From NCBI GenBank assembly GCA_013139415.1, contig WTAT01000395.1, forward strand, positions 1 to 37,014: 37,014 nucleotides of DNA, given 5' to 3'. Under the pieces are notes generated by a model. It saw only the letters and a program-made list of their open reading frames with translations. It did no database searches and was not told the DNA's origin. The translations under genes and the position numbers were made by a program. Shown here in pieces: positions 25,461 through 34,963 of this stretch. Numbering within the stretch: position 1 is the first letter of the stretch; each line of letters begins with the position of its first letter. Origin of the DNA: Desulforhopalus sp. (lineage in GTDB: Bacteria; Desulfobacterota; Desulfobulbia; Desulfobulbales; Desulfocapsaceae).

Positions 25461-25675
25461 GATAAACTCGTAAAAACCTCAAATGGGAGATGGTTAAGTA
25501 GATAAGCGCAGACTTCGAAAAGCTTCATATTCGAGGCGTGTGAATTTCAGTATTATTTCGGCGTACTAAGGTACGTCGTAATGATACTGAAATTTGTACC
25601 CCAAGGACACTTCCTAAGGGCGCGCAACGAAGCAGATAGCGAAGACTTCGGATGAAGAGTTTTTACTTAACCATC
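25461..25675. mobile_element. MITE-like palindromic element between ruvB and panB
   Basis: GATGGTTAAGTA at 25489-25500 recurs inverted at 25664-25675. Inside, a long near-perfect hairpin is centred on the CGTACTAAGGTACG region, with AATTTCAGTATTA paired to a matching arm. Outside the left repeat, 25464-25480 (AAACTCGTAAAAACCTC) and then 25500-25517 (AGATAAGCGCAGACTTCG) are shared with the element at 28700-28849. No transposase is encoded. The right end overlaps the ruvB stop codon. Confidence 0.65.
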
Positions 25676-26738
25676 ATTCCTCAAAAAGAGACTGTTGAAC
25701 AGCTATCTGTCTGGGAATTTTCCGCTTAAAGTGTTCGTATGCTCTCGCTGTTGCCACCCGACCACGTGGCGTTCTATTCAAAAAACCCGACTGAATAAGA
25801 AAAGGCTCATAGACATCCTCAAGGGTGTTTTTTTCTTCACAGACAACCGTCGCCAGGGTTTCCAGGCCAATCGGGCCACCCTCAAATTTATCAATAATTG
25901 TCAACATAATTCTTCTATCCATGTCATCGAGGCCAAACTGGTCGACCCCGAGGAGATTGAGCGCCTCATTTGCGACAACACTATCTACCACCACATGACC
26001 ACCCACTTCAGCAAAATCCCTCACCCTCCGAAGCAACCTGTTGGCAATTCTTGGTGTTCCCCGGGATCTTTTGCCAAGTTCAAGTGCACCGGAACTGTCA
26101 ACTTTCATGCCCAGAATCCTCGCAGATCTCTGAACAATGCTCACAAGTTCCTCGGGTGAATAGAACTCTAATCGAAGTACAACCCCAAAACGATCCCTGA
26201 GCGGCGGCGTCAGTAAACCAGTACGGGTAGTTGCCCCAACCAGGGTAAACCTTGGCAAATCCATCTTCACCGACCTGGCACCAGGTCCCTGGCCGATAAT
26301 CAGATCAAGCTGAAAATCCTCCATGGCTGGATACAGAACTTCTTCCACCGCATGATTCAATCGGTGAATTTCATCAATAAAAAGGACATCACCTTCCTGC
26401 AAACTTGTCAGAATGGCGGCAAGATCGCCCTGCTTTTCAATAACGGGACCGGAGGTAACTTTTATCCCCGCCCCCATTTCATTGGCGATAATATAGGAGA
26501 GTGTCGTTTTGCCGAGACCGGGAAAACCATGAAAAAGTGCATGATCAAGAGGTTCACCCCGCCCAAGAGCTGCCTTGATAAAGATGGAAAGGCTTTTGCG
26601 TAACTGCTCCTGACCGATATAATCGACAAGCTTTTGAGGCCGCAGTGTGTTGTCATTGGCCGGTTCCCTCACTTGGGACTCCGGTGCTACTAAACGGTTA
26701 CCCGGCTTTTCGGAACTGATGTCTTCCTCAATATTCAT
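25674..26738 (-). CDS. ruvB: Holliday junction branch migration ATPase RuvB
   Basis: The product is 354 residues, the hexameric AAA+ motor that drives Holliday junction migration with RuvA. It has [11 protein letters not shown], Walker A GFPGLGKT at 71-78, Walker B IDEIH at 121-125, sensor 1 in LVGATTR and the arginine finger in PLRDRFG, then a C-terminal winged helix ending [16 protein letters not shown]. Its ATG overlaps the ruvA stop by four bases. The stop overlaps the terminal repeat of a MITE-like element. Confidence 0.98.
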   Translation of the reverse strand: MNIEEDISSEKPGNRLVAPESQVREPANDNTLRPQKLVDYIGQEQLRKSLSIFIKAALGRGEPLDHALFHGFPGLGKTTLSYIIANEMGAGIKVTSGPVIEKQGDLAAILTSLQEGDVLFIDEIHRLNHAVEEVLYPAMEDFQLDLIIGQGPGARSVKMDLPRFTLVGATTRTGLLTPPLRDRFGVVLRLEFYSPEELVSIVQRSARILGMKVDSSGALELGKRSRGTPRIANRLLRRVRDFAEVGGHVVVDSVVANEALNLLGVDQFGLDDMDRRIMLTIIDKFEGGPIGLETLATVVCEEKNTLEDVYEPFLIQSGFLNRTPRGRVATARAYEHFKRKIPRQIAVQQSLFEE

Positions 26739-27358
26739 GCCAATGCTCTAAGAGCCTCCCGGATAAGAACTTCAACCTTCTGAGTGTTAAATTCCTCTTC
26801 ACCAAGCTGTTTTTTGACTTTGCCAAGTGCTCCCCTGGCAACACCATCCGGATAACCAAGATTCATTAATGCAGAAATGACGTCGGCTGCAACGGAACCT
26901 TCGACTGCAACCACCCCGGAACTGTCACCTTGAGGCGACACAGTTCCGGAAATCAGATGTGCGACTTTGTCTTTTAGATCAACGCAAATACGCTCGGCCG
27001 TTTTTTTACCCACGCCTGGGAGCGTTGTCAGTCTTTTAATATCTCCACTACTGATCGCCTGACAGATATCCCCAACCCGCAAACCTGAAAGCATCGCCAG
27101 GGCGAGCTTCGGACCAATTCCAGAAACGGTTTTCAGGATAAGAAAGAGTTCCTTCTCCTGTTCCTCCAAGAATCCGAAAAGTGTGATAGCGTCCTCGCGA
27201 ACATTGGTGTGAATATAGAAGAAAGCATCCCCACCTTTCTCGGGCATTCGGGCAACACTGTCGGTCGACAAGATGACCTCATAGCCGACACCTGCCACAT
27301 CCACAACTGCCCGGTCAAAACCTTTAGAAAATACCCTTCCTGTTAACGTGGCTATCAT
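26735..27358 (-). CDS. ruvA: Holliday junction DNA helicase subunit RuvA
   Basis: The product is 207 residues. It has an N-terminal OB-fold ([19 protein letters not shown]), two helix-hairpin-helix motifs ([17 protein letters not shown] and [13 protein letters not shown]) and a C-terminal domain that binds RuvB. The tetramer holds the four-way junction. It lies 6 bases after ruvC and overlaps ruvB, forming the ruvCAB operon. Confidence 0.97.
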   Translation of the reverse strand: MIATLTGRVFSKGFDRAVVDVAGVGYEVILSTDSVARMPEKGGDAFFYIHTNVREDAITLFGFLEEQEKELFLILKTVSGIGPKLALAMLSGLRVGDICQAISSGDIKRLTTLPGVGKKTAERICVDLKDKVAHLISGTVSPQGDSSGVVAVEGSVAADVISALMNLGYPDGVARGALGKVKKQLGEEEFNTQKVEVLIREALRALA

Positions 27359-27364
27359 AGTCTT

Positions 27365-27838
27365 TTACAATGAGAATTGGTTCGCATGGCAAATCGCCAC
27401 AGCCAGGGCATCGGCAGCATCCGCGCTCGGTGCACCGGACAACCCGAGTAACACCCGGACCATGTGCTGGACCTGCTTCTTGTCCGCCTGCCCGTAGCCT
27501 ACAACTGCCTGTTTTACAGCCCGAGGACTATAGTCAAATACAGTCAGCCCGTTTTGCGTGGCGGCCACAACGGCAGCACCACGAGCATGTCCAAGCTTTA
27601 AAGCGGAGCGAGGGTTGGTAGCGAGAAAAACATCTTCAACAGCAGCCACAACAGGTCTGTGTACCTGAACCACCTCGTTTATGCCTTCAAAAATTTCATT
27701 GAGTCGATAGGAAAAGGGATAGTTGGTGGTCGTTTTCACTACCCCACAGGCAACAAAATGCAATTGGCCACGATCAGCGTCAATAACTCCGTAACCGGTA
27801 ATCCTGCTTCCCGGATCAACCCCGATAATTCTTTCCAC
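27365..27838 (-). CDS. ruvC: Crossover junction endonuclease RuvC
   Basis: The product is 157 residues, the dimeric resolvase that cuts Holliday junctions. The four acidic catalytic positions are visible: D8 in GVDPGSR, E68 in AVEDVF, and D140 and D143 in SADAADALA. The start is GTG at 27838; TTAGG about 10 bases upstream lies within a 12-bp tandem repeat. It leads ruvA and ruvB. Confidence 0.97.
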   Translation of the reverse strand: MERIIGVDPGSRITGYGVIDADRGQLHFVACGVVKTTTNYPFSYRLNEIFEGINEVVQVHRPVVAAVEDVFLATNPRSALKLGHARGAAVVAATQNGLTVFDYSPRAVKQAVVGYGQADKKQVQHMVRVLLGLSGAPSADAADALAVAICHANQFSL

Positions 27839-27842
27839 AGTG

Positions 27843-27878
27843 GTAGCCTAAGTAGTTGCCTAAGTGGTTGCCTATTCA
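27843..27878. repeat. 12-bp tandem repeat between the YebC-family gene and ruvC
   Basis: Units GTAGCCTAAGTA, GTTGCCTAAGTG and a partial GTTGCCTATTCA follow each other. The stop codon of the upstream gene (27872-27874) is in the third unit, and the ruvC ribosome-binding site (TTAGG on the minus strand) is supplied by the others. Confidence 0.75.
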
Positions 27879-28624
27879 GACACCAACTCCATAAGATCAT
27901 CATCTATATCAAAATTTGCATAGACATTCTGTACATCTTCATGATCTTCAAGGCTTTCTATAAGCTTCATGAGCGAACGAGCAACCTTTTCTTCGACCAC
28001 TTCCACAGTGTTTTGTGGAATCATGGAGACAGAAGCATCGAGGAAACTGACCCCACCTTCTTCCAAAGCGCCACGCACACCATCAAAGTCTTCCGGAGCA
28101 GTTAACACCTGGAATTCACTCTCGTCCTCGACAACATCCTCGGCACCGGCGTCTAGAGCCTTGTCCATCAACTCCTCTTCTGCGATACTACTTTTGTCAA
28201 CGAGAATCATACCTTTTTTGTCAAACATATAAGCCACGCAACCCGACTCACCAAGATTGCCGTTATTTTTAGCAAAATAATGGCGCACATCGGCTACCGT
28301 CCGATTACGATTATCAGTTAAACATTCAACAAGAACGGCAATTCCACCAGGCCCGTAACCTTCATACAAGATCTCATCGTACACCTCACCCGCGATCTCC
28401 CCGGTGCCCTTTTTAATTCCCCGTGTGATATTATCCTTAGGCATATTTTCAGCCTTTGCCGAAGCAATCGCCGACCGCAATCTTGGGTTCCCTTCCGGAT
28501 CACCACCACCCTGCCGCGCAGCAACCGTAATCTCCTTGATCAAACGGGTGAAAATCTTCCCCCGCTTCGCATCATTTGCACCTTTTTTTCTCTTAATTGT
28601 TGACCACTTAGAATGTCCTGACAT
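27872..28624 (-). CDS. YebC/TACO1-family protein
   Basis: The product is 250 residues and starts [20 protein letters not shown], the invariant N-terminus of the family. [29 protein letters not shown] and the acidic C-terminal region are also standard. Members were long called transcriptional regulators of ruvC-linked genes; more recent work on the family points to relief of ribosome stalling on difficult peptides such as polyproline. Which applies here is not shown. Placement just upstream of ruvCAB is the usual neighbourhood. Confidence 0.95.
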   Translation of the reverse strand: MSGHSKWSTIKRKKGANDAKRGKIFTRLIKEITVAARQGGGDPEGNPRLRSAIASAKAENMPKDNITRGIKKGTGEIAGEVYDEILYEGYGPGGIAVLVECLTDNRNRTVADVRHYFAKNNGNLGESGCVAYMFDKKGMILVDKSSIAEEELMDKALDAGAEDVVEDESEFQVLTAPEDFDGVRGALEEGGVSFLDASVSMIPQNTVEVVEEKVARSLMKLIESLEDHEDVQNVYANFDIDDDLMELVSE

Positions 28625-28699
28625 ATATCACACCCATTTAATATTTAATACATTTTGCTGCTTGTATCTTTTTACTGCTTTTTTAGAAGATCACTTTTG

Positions 28700-28849
28700 A
28701 TGGATTCGTAAAAAACTACATTTTGCCAATTTTTCGTCATTCCCGCGTAGGCGGGAATCTTGTTATTTCAGCACGTTCTGGATCGAAGTCTGCGCTTATC
28801 TCCCGCCTACGCGGGAATGACGGTACAGCGAGGTTTTTACGAGTTTGTC
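28700..28849. mobile_element. MITE-like element with REP-type palindromes between rlmE and the YebC-family gene
   Basis: A perfect 22-bp inverted repeat pairs 28735-28756 with 28801-28822, and each arm is itself palindromic around ATTCCCGC/GCGGGAAT. Outer ends at about 28703-28717 and 28830-28846 are imperfect inverted repeats. It shares 17 bases (28830-28846) and 18 bases (28784-28801) with the element at 25461-25675 in the opposite orientation. It abuts the rlmE stop codon at 28848-28850. Confidence 0.75.
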
Positions 28850-29444
28850 ACTTTTTGTAATCCATCCCCAACACAAACACTTCTCTACTTTCAATTCTCG
28901 AACTTTTCGGTTTGAGCACCTTGACCATCCCAAAACGTTTTCTCAAATCATGAACAAATTCAGGGAAATCTTCCCCCTGAAAAACCTTGCAGATGTAATG
29001 CCCTTTATTGAGCAGTAGTTCTTCGGCAACTGCCATCGTTTTCCGCACCAGGATCAGCGATCTCTGGGCATCTGTCCATTTATTACCGATCGTCGCCGGC
29101 GCCAGATCTGAAACAATCACCTTGAAAGCCGGACGAAATTTCCGAACCATAAGGATCATCTCCGGTTCCATAACGTCCTGACAGAGCCAGTGAATTGGTG
29201 CTCCTCCGGGGCGCACAACCTGATCAGCCTGCTGCAAATCGACCCCGACAACGATCCCTTTAGGTCCAATCACTTCGGAGGCATACAAAGACCAACTGCC
29301 TGGATAACAGCCAAGATCAAGCACACTGTCTCCATAGTGGAGAAATTTGTATTTAAGTTGAATCTCTTCCAGTTTGTAGATCGATCGGGCCGGATATTTA
29401 TCTTTTTTGGCTTTTCTTGAATAGTAATCGTTTATTTTACGCAC
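28848..29444 (-). CDS. rlmE: 23S rRNA (uridine-2552-2'-O)-methyltransferase RlmE (FtsJ/RrmJ)
   Basis: The product is 198 residues. SYSRKAKK-like basic N-terminus is followed by ARSIYKLEEI, the SAM-binding VLDLGCYPGSWSLYA, and the catalytic K-D-K-E set seen in ARSIYKL, VSDLAP, YICKVFQG and SREVFVLG. It methylates U2552 of 23S rRNA in the large subunit. The start is GTG at 29444. The gene follows the nucleotidyltransferase gene after 55 bases. Its stop codon touches a MITE-like element. Confidence 0.93.
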   Translation of the reverse strand: MRKINDYYSRKAKKDKYPARSIYKLEEIQLKYKFLHYGDSVLDLGCYPGSWSLYASEVIGPKGIVVGVDLQQADQVVRPGGAPIHWLCQDVMEPEMILMVRKFRPAFKVIVSDLAPATIGNKWTDAQRSLILVRKTMAVAEELLLNKGHYICKVFQGEDFPEFVHDLRKRFGMVKVLKPKSSRIESREVFVLGMDYKK

Positions 29445-29499
29445 GTTTTAGTCCATTTATTTTTCTTTGACAAGACGAAAACCGGTATCAATTATACCT

Positions 29500-30999
29500 T
29501 TAGCCGGGCTTCCCCTGGCGGTTCCTTTCCTGCAAGAATTCGTTTACCCAATTAAAAGCCGAATTTCGATCAACTACATGCCCCTCTACTCTTGCCGTTT
29601 CGAGCTCGTCCATAATTTCCGAAAAAAGCGGCCCTGGGACAAGGTTACATTCCTGGATAAGATCTTTTCCAGTCAAAAGACGAGGTCCATTAAGAACGGG
29701 AGCAATATTCTCATCATATATCTTCCGGACAGTATCAAAGAGGGTGACCAACTCCTCCTCCATCCCTTCCGGTTTTTTTTCTCCACTGCTGGCAAGACTG
29801 TCTGACATTGCCAGCAAAAACAAGCCGGTCAATGCATTTTCTGCTCGACGACAAAGTTTTAATGCCGCTCTTTTTGAAACGTCGCCCTCTCGCTGCACAT
29901 TGCAAAGGTGAAATGGATGCATATGCATAGCGATTAAGCCACCGACCAGGTCCGTATCCGCCTTACTCCACTTTGAGCGATCAGCAAACTGTTTAAACAG
30001 TTCCCTGCCCACTTCATCATGATTGTAGAAGGTTACCCGACCATCTTTATCAGCCCGTATCTCTTTTGTCTCTGGTTTGCCAATATCATGCATTAGAGCA
30101 GCCCATTTGAGACATCGCGCCACCCGCTCTTCTCCAAGGTAACCGGCTATTTCCTCTCCGTGGCCAGGAAAAAAGCGATCAGGCTGAGCAATAATCGTTT
30201 CAATTTTCCGGAGAGCAAGGAAACAGTGTTCTAAAACATCTAAGTGATGAAATTCCGGCTGTTCCACCCCCTCTCCCCGATACAGTTCCGGGAGAAGCTG
30301 GCGCAGAAGCCCTGTCTCGGCCATATCCTGAAGAGTATAAGCTGTTCGAGGCGAGTCGAAAATCAACTTCAACTCATAACATATTCGCTCGGCAGCAACA
30401 TTCATTACCAGGGGTGCGCGCCGTGTTATGGCCGCTTTCGTTCCTTCCTCCAGATGAAAGCCAAGGGTTGCACATAATCGATAGCCACGCAACATTCGCA
30501 CGGGATCAGCGACAAAAGCACCTGGACAGTGTCTGACCCGCCCCTCCTGCAAATCCGCAAGACCGCCTGTAGGGTCAAGCAATGCAGGGTGCTGTATGTC
30601 TCCAACCAGTGCCAGGAAATCTACAGCCATGGCGTTGATGGTAAAATCCCGCAAACACAAATCTTCTTCAATGGATTGAGTTTCTGCTCGAAAAGCAGAA
30701 AGATCTATCTGTTCCCCCTGCCAGACAACCCGTATCGCTTCATCATCGGGACCGGAGAGATCAACGAGGGTTCCGCCCCCAAGTTCACCTTGCAGGTTCC
30801 TGGCAGTTTTGAAAACATCTCCTGAAACAGCAAGATCCAGGTCGTGAGAGACCAGGCCCAGCAGACAATCGCGAACAGTACCTCCCACGAGATACATTCG
30901 CCTATCATTCTTTTCGGCTGTCCGCACAAGAGCCTGCAGCAATTCAGCAGGATAGCTTTTACTCAATGCCTTTAAATTTTCCAGCGTTATGCGATACAC
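29500..30999 (-). CDS. CCA-adding / poly(A) polymerase-family tRNA nucleotidyltransferase with HD domain
   Basis: The product is 499 residues. The class II nucleotidyltransferase head shows LVGGTVRDCLLG and the metal-binding pair in HDLDLAVSGD, then RDFTINAMAVD and DPVRMLRGYRL for tRNA and nucleotide recognition. A C-terminal HD domain follows with ALMHDIGKPETK. It could add the whole CCA end or only CC or A, since some bacteria split the task between two enzymes; the sequence alone does not settle this. The start is GTG at 30999 behind a purine-rich AAGGAAAGAAAAGG. It is divergent from dus. Confidence 0.88.
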   Translation of the reverse strand: MYRITLENLKALSKSYPAELLQALVRTAEKNDRRMYLVGGTVRDCLLGLVSHDLDLAVSGDVFKTARNLQGELGGGTLVDLSGPDDEAIRVVWQGEQIDLSAFRAETQSIEEDLCLRDFTINAMAVDFLALVGDIQHPALLDPTGGLADLQEGRVRHCPGAFVADPVRMLRGYRLCATLGFHLEEGTKAAITRRAPLVMNVAAERICYELKLIFDSPRTAYTLQDMAETGLLRQLLPELYRGEGVEQPEFHHLDVLEHCFLALRKIETIIAQPDRFFPGHGEEIAGYLGEERVARCLKWAALMHDIGKPETKEIRADKDGRVTFYNHDEVGRELFKQFADRSKWSKADTDLVGGLIAMHMHPFHLCNVQREGDVSKRAALKLCRRAENALTGLFLLAMSDSLASSGEKKPEGMEEELVTLFDTVRKIYDENIAPVLNGPRLLTGKDLIQECNLVPGPLFSEIMDELETARVEGHVVDRNSAFNWVNEFLQERNRQGKPG

Positions 31000-31192
31000 C
31001 CTTTTCTTTCCTTCTGCTCTTTACTATATCCGGTCCATGATTTACCATGACAATCTTCAGAAGAACGGCTCAATCAAGCCAGCAATACCCTGTTCTCATC
31101 CACGGCGACACAGAAAAATCACCAACGAAAAGCCCTAAGAATACCATATTCTACCAAAGAAAAACAATTTCTCTCTACTTTCAACGAGTCTT

Positions 31193-32143
31193 ATGAATCA
31201 GCAGCAACCATTTATTTATCTCGCCCCTCTCCGAGGACTGACGGACGCACTCTTCCGGGAGACCTTCTCAAGCCATTTTGGTGGTTTTGACGCCGCGGTT
31301 GCTCCGTTTATCTCGCCTCAAAAGAAATCGTTGTACGAAGATAAAATGATCCGTGATCTTCTCCCTGAAAACAACACCAAGCTGCCGATTATCCCCCAGC
31401 TACTCCACACCGACCCTGAAGACTTTCTCGTTCTGGCTCATCGTTTGACAGGTCTTGGCTACACACATATCAATTGGAATCTCGGCTGCCCGGCTCCTAT
31501 GGTCACCCGAAAAAAAAGAGGTTCCGGCCTACTCGTCTATCCCGAGGAGATAGTTCGTATATTAACCAAGGTTTTGCCTGAACTTGCAATTGAATTATCG
31601 ATTAAGACAAGGCTGGGCTTTAATGACCATTTAGAAACCAGGGCTCTTCTACCGGAGCTCAACCGCTTCCAGTTAAAAGAGATAATTATCCATGCCAGAC
31701 TTGGCAAACAGCTTTATAAAGGGACAACAGACCCTGAAGGTTTTGACATTTGCAGACAGCTTAGCGACCACATGCTCACCTATAACGGCGATATAAACGA
31801 TCTTGAGACGTTCAGGCTGCTCAACCACCGCTTCCCGACTGTCAACCGCTGGATGCTCGGCAGGGGTGCCCTGGGCAATCCATTTCTTGCCGAAGAGATA
31901 AAAGGTTATCCACAACAGTCGACTGCAAAAAGAAAAATGCGCCTCTACAATTTTCACGACGAACTGTTCAACAGATACACCAAACGGCTTTCCGGGCCCA
32001 GCCATCTGCTCGGCAGGGTAAAACATCTCTGGCTCTACCTCATTTCGTCTTTCCCGGGAAATAAAAAACTGCTCAAGAAAATTCTTAAAAGCAACAGTCC
32101 GGCGGGATACCGTGCAACGGTTGAACAACTATTTGAAAGGTAG
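31193..32143 (+). CDS. dus: tRNA-dihydrouridine synthase (Dus family)
   Basis: The product is 316 residues, an FMN-dependent TIM-barrel enzyme that reduces uridine to dihydrouridine in tRNA. It has the N-terminal IYLAPLRGLTDALFRETF, the catalytic cysteine in NWNLGCPAPMVTRKKRGSG, SIKTRLGF, IIIHARLGKQLYKG and the FMN-phosphate site YNGDIND and GRGALGNPFL. The subfamily (DusA/B/C) is not assigned. It points right, opposite to its neighbours, with a 193-base divergent spacer before it. Confidence 0.92.
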   Translation: MNQQQPFIYLAPLRGLTDALFRETFSSHFGGFDAAVAPFISPQKKSLYEDKMIRDLLPENNTKLPIIPQLLHTDPEDFLVLAHRLTGLGYTHINWNLGCPAPMVTRKKRGSGLLVYPEEIVRILTKVLPELAIELSIKTRLGFNDHLETRALLPELNRFQLKEIIIHARLGKQLYKGTTDPEGFDICRQLSDHMLTYNGDINDLETFRLLNHRFPTVNRWMLGRGALGNPFLAEEIKGYPQQSTAKRKMRLYNFHDELFNRYTKRLSGPSHLLGRVKHLWLYLISSFPGNKKLLKKILKSNSPAGYRATVEQLFER

Positions 32144-32164
32144 CAGAACGGACGTACGACTAAC

Positions 32165-33214
32165 TCAGTTAAGCCCCCATTCCCGGAAGATATCATCGGC
32201 CAAAGGCTCAGCGAGAATCACCCGACGGTTTGTCCTATGAGTGCAGGTCACCTCTCCCGTATTGGTGTTTTCCGGTAGTTTCCTGGCGTAACGAACAACC
32301 AGCGAGGCAGCAAGCTGGATATCTTTCTCAAGTTTTTCCCTGTCTGGATATTGACTGCCGGCCTTTTTCAAAACAGCCAGTGGCCCCGGCCAGTCTTCCA
32401 TCAGAAGCACGGCATCTTCAGCCTGAGCAAGTTTTTCCAACTTTATATTATCTTTCTCATCACGCCCGACAATCAACCATCCGCCGCCTGGCAAAATAAA
32501 TTGCCGACCGACCAACAACACCCGAATATCAGGTACAGCAATCTCCGCCGTTTTCAGCACAGACTCGCTCGAATAAAGTTGCGCAATACGCTTACTGAGA
32601 ATGGGGTCCGCGAGAATGCATCCTCCCGCCGGCGACGGAAAATCAGTGATACCGTACTTGGCAGCCAACGCAATCTGGGGCGATCTGGAACGTCCGCACA
32701 TTCGTAACAGTTTCCTACGATCCACCCAACCTTCTGCCTCCGCCTCCGTTTCATTCATAAGCTGTGCACAGAGAGGACGAAGGAGAATGGATCTGGTACC
32801 GGAATCACGCTCAATAACGTTCATGGTATCACGGCGTTGTGACATCGGCCGCTGCCCGAGAACTTCACCTGAAATAAGAAAGGATGCACCTTTATCTTTA
32901 AGCAGCTGTTTGGCTCTGGAAAACATCATAATCTTACAGTCAATACAAGGATTAAAATTCTTACCAAAACCGTGGACAGGATTGTGCAGCAGCTGCAGAT
33001 AGCCGCTACTTATATCCTCCACTTCAACCTTAATCCCGTATTGAGCCATCATTTTCAGCTTATGGGCCTCGATATCATCAAGAATATCATAGTTAAAAAA
33101 GGGGGTGACAAACTGGATCGCCTCCACCTCGATGCCCTGTTCCATAACTACGCGGGTAGCCAGGATGGAATCGAGTCCACCGGAAAAGAGTGAAAGTGCC
33201 TTAATTTTCTTCAT
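32165..33214 (-). CDS. PP-loop ATP pyrophosphatase, MnmA/ThiI-like tRNA-modification protein
   Basis: The product is 349 residues. An N-terminal PP-loop SGGLDS at 11-16 marks an adenylating enzyme of the 2-thiouridylase/ThiI superfamily. Cysteine pairs NPCIDCK and later RMCGRSRSP and PAGGCILAD could hold the reactive sulfur or a metal. The C-terminal part, from about 230, ends with a segment resembling RNA-binding domains found in NFACT-type proteins. It lacks the PRC-barrel layout of classical MnmA. It may sulfurate tRNA, but the target base is unknown. The ATG overlaps the recN stop (ATGA), so the two are coupled; it converges with dus with a 21-base gap. Confidence 0.75.
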   Translation of the reverse strand: MKKIKALSLFSGGLDSILATRVVMEQGIEVEAIQFVTPFFNYDILDDIEAHKLKMMAQYGIKVEVEDISSGYLQLLHNPVHGFGKNFNPCIDCKIMMFSRAKQLLKDKGASFLISGEVLGQRPMSQRRDTMNVIERDSGTRSILLRPLCAQLMNETEAEAEGWVDRRKLLRMCGRSRSPQIALAAKYGITDFPSPAGGCILADPILSKRIAQLYSSESVLKTAEIAVPDIRVLLVGRQFILPGGGWLIVGRDEKDNIKLEKLAQAEDAVLLMEDWPGPLAVLKKAGSQYPDREKLEKDIQLAASLVVRYARKLPENTNTGEVTCTHRTNRRVILAEPLADDIFREWGLN

Positions 33215-34899
33215 GCGTAAGCACCCCCTTTGACCAGGAGTTCTTCAGCCCAGGCCTGGGTCTGTTCGGTGGCGGAATCCCCGGCCAGCATTCTGACCAG
33301 CTCCTGCACCCTTGATTCGGCTGAGAGCCTGACAACAGCAGACTGGGTCCGGCCATCGCCTACCTTTTTGGATACCTGAAAATGCAGAGTCCCGCGGGCG
33401 GCAATCTGAGGGAGATGAGTAATACAAAAAACCTGATGATGGGCCGACAGTTCCTGAATTTTTCTGGCCACTGCTTCAGCCGCTTCGCCACCTATCCCGG
33501 CATCTACTTCGTCAAAAATGACGGTTTCCACCATATCTTTTCGAGCCAAAAGACATTTTATAGCCAGCATCAACCTCGACAGCTCGCCGCCAGAGGCAAT
33601 CTTTGCAAGAGGCCTTGCAGGCTCGCCCGGATTGGCAGAAAAGAAAAACTCTCCCCTTTCCCAGCCACTGGCCCTCATTGTTTCCGGAAGCTGCACAACA
33701 TCTTTCCATACCATATGAAAACTGGCCTGGTTAAAAGCAAGTGAGGACAACTCGTGGGTCATAGCCGTTTCCAGAGTGGCTGCGGTCATCTTTCGTTTTT
33801 CTGAAAGGAGCCTTGCCTTATCGCACATATCTTGTTCGAGCGCCGCGAGCTCTTTTCCAAGAGCAGCTATTTCTTTATCCATATTGTCGAGCTGCTCCAA
33901 CTCGACCTCTCCCTGCTCGGCAAAATCGAGAATGCTTTCCACCGACACCCCGTATTTTCTTTTTAGCTGCTGGATAAGATCAAGTCGTTCTGCAACCTGC
34001 TCCTGTCGATACGGATCATTTTGCAGAGAATCCCGATATTCTTTTAGCTCGTGAACATAATCTTCAGCCAGAAAGCTATAACCACTTATATCCTCAGAAA
34101 GCTTTACTATTCCAGGGTCGATTGCGGCCAGCTGCACCAGATTCTGCCGCAAGGTGGTGAGGTTATCCATCAGATCGTAAGAAAGAAGTCGGTGGGTCGC
34201 CTGACTCAGACTGATCAGTGTCTCGGCATTCTTCAATTTTTTCTTTTCGGCAAGCAGCAATTCATCTTCGCCGGGTTGCAAAGCAGCCTCTCTTATTTCG
34301 CTGAGCTGGAATCTCAAAAAATCCTGCCTCTGCTCCTTTTCCTGCTCTTGTTGCCTGAGTTCACTCAGTGCAGTCTTTTTTCCCTGCCAACTTTTATGGA
34401 TTGCCCCAAGGACCAATCGATCCGGCCAGAGATCTCCCAAGGTGTCCAGGTAGTCAAGGTGAAGCCCCGGCTGCAACAACTGCTGATGGTCGTGTTGACT
34501 GGCGACACTAAGCAATTCGGTGGTTAACCCCGAGACAATTTTGGCTGTAGCCAGAGAACCATTTACGTAGAACCTGCTGCGTCCGGCGCTGCTCATTATT
34601 CGTTTAATAACCAGCGAAGACTCACGGCCAAAACCGCCTTCATCCAGTTTTTGTAAAAGGAGGTGATGGCGGGGATTAACCTCAAACAACGCCTCAACCT
34701 CACAACTATCGGCACCGCTCCGGATCCAGTCAGAAGATGCCCTCCCCCCTGAGAGAAGATGGATGGCCCGCAACATGATCGATTTGCCCGCTCCGGTCTC
34801 CCCGGTCATAACAACCAGTCCACCGGTTTCCCCCTGATCAAAGCCCAATTCAAGGGATTCGATCAGGGCTAAATTTCTTACTCGTAGTTCACAAAGCAT
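33211..34899 (-). CDS. recN: DNA repair protein RecN
   Basis: The product is 562 residues, an SMC-like ATPase for double-strand break repair. It has LRVRNLALIESLELGF, Walker A MTGETGAGKSIMLRAI, a long coiled-coil middle (about 160-360), the ABC signature KIASGGELSRLMLAIK, Walker B ETVIFDEVDAGIGGEAAE and ITHLPQIAARG. The conserved QHDHQQLL is present. No clear LexA box was identified before it. It is followed, with a four-base overlap, by the PP-loop gene. Confidence 0.97.
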   Translation of the reverse strand: MLCELRVRNLALIESLELGFDQGETGGLVVMTGETGAGKSIMLRAIHLLSGGRASSDWIRSGADSCEVEALFEVNPRHHLLLQKLDEGGFGRESSLVIKRIMSSAGRSRFYVNGSLATAKIVSGLTTELLSVASQHDHQQLLQPGLHLDYLDTLGDLWPDRLVLGAIHKSWQGKKTALSELRQQEQEKEQRQDFLRFQLSEIREAALQPGEDELLLAEKKKLKNAETLISLSQATHRLLSYDLMDNLTTLRQNLVQLAAIDPGIVKLSEDISGYSFLAEDYVHELKEYRDSLQNDPYRQEQVAERLDLIQQLKRKYGVSVESILDFAEQGEVELEQLDNMDKEIAALGKELAALEQDMCDKARLLSEKRKMTAATLETAMTHELSSLAFNQASFHMVWKDVVQLPETMRASGWERGEFFFSANPGEPARPLAKIASGGELSRLMLAIKCLLARKDMVETVIFDEVDAGIGGEAAEAVARKIQELSAHHQVFCITHLPQIAARGTLHFQVSKKVGDGRTQSAVVRLSAESRVQELVRMLAGDSATEQTQAWAEELLVKGGAYA

Positions 34900-34963
34900 C
34901 TGTTCTTGTTAACATTTTCATAAATAGAAGTCCTTGCTTGACTCTCCAGGCAAAGGACAGTAA

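Noticed and set aside
31000-31192. Divergent spacer between the nucleotidyltransferase and dus examined for an RNA gene
   Set aside because: No cloverleaf, hairpin or reading frame with support was found; it is probably only promoter sequence.
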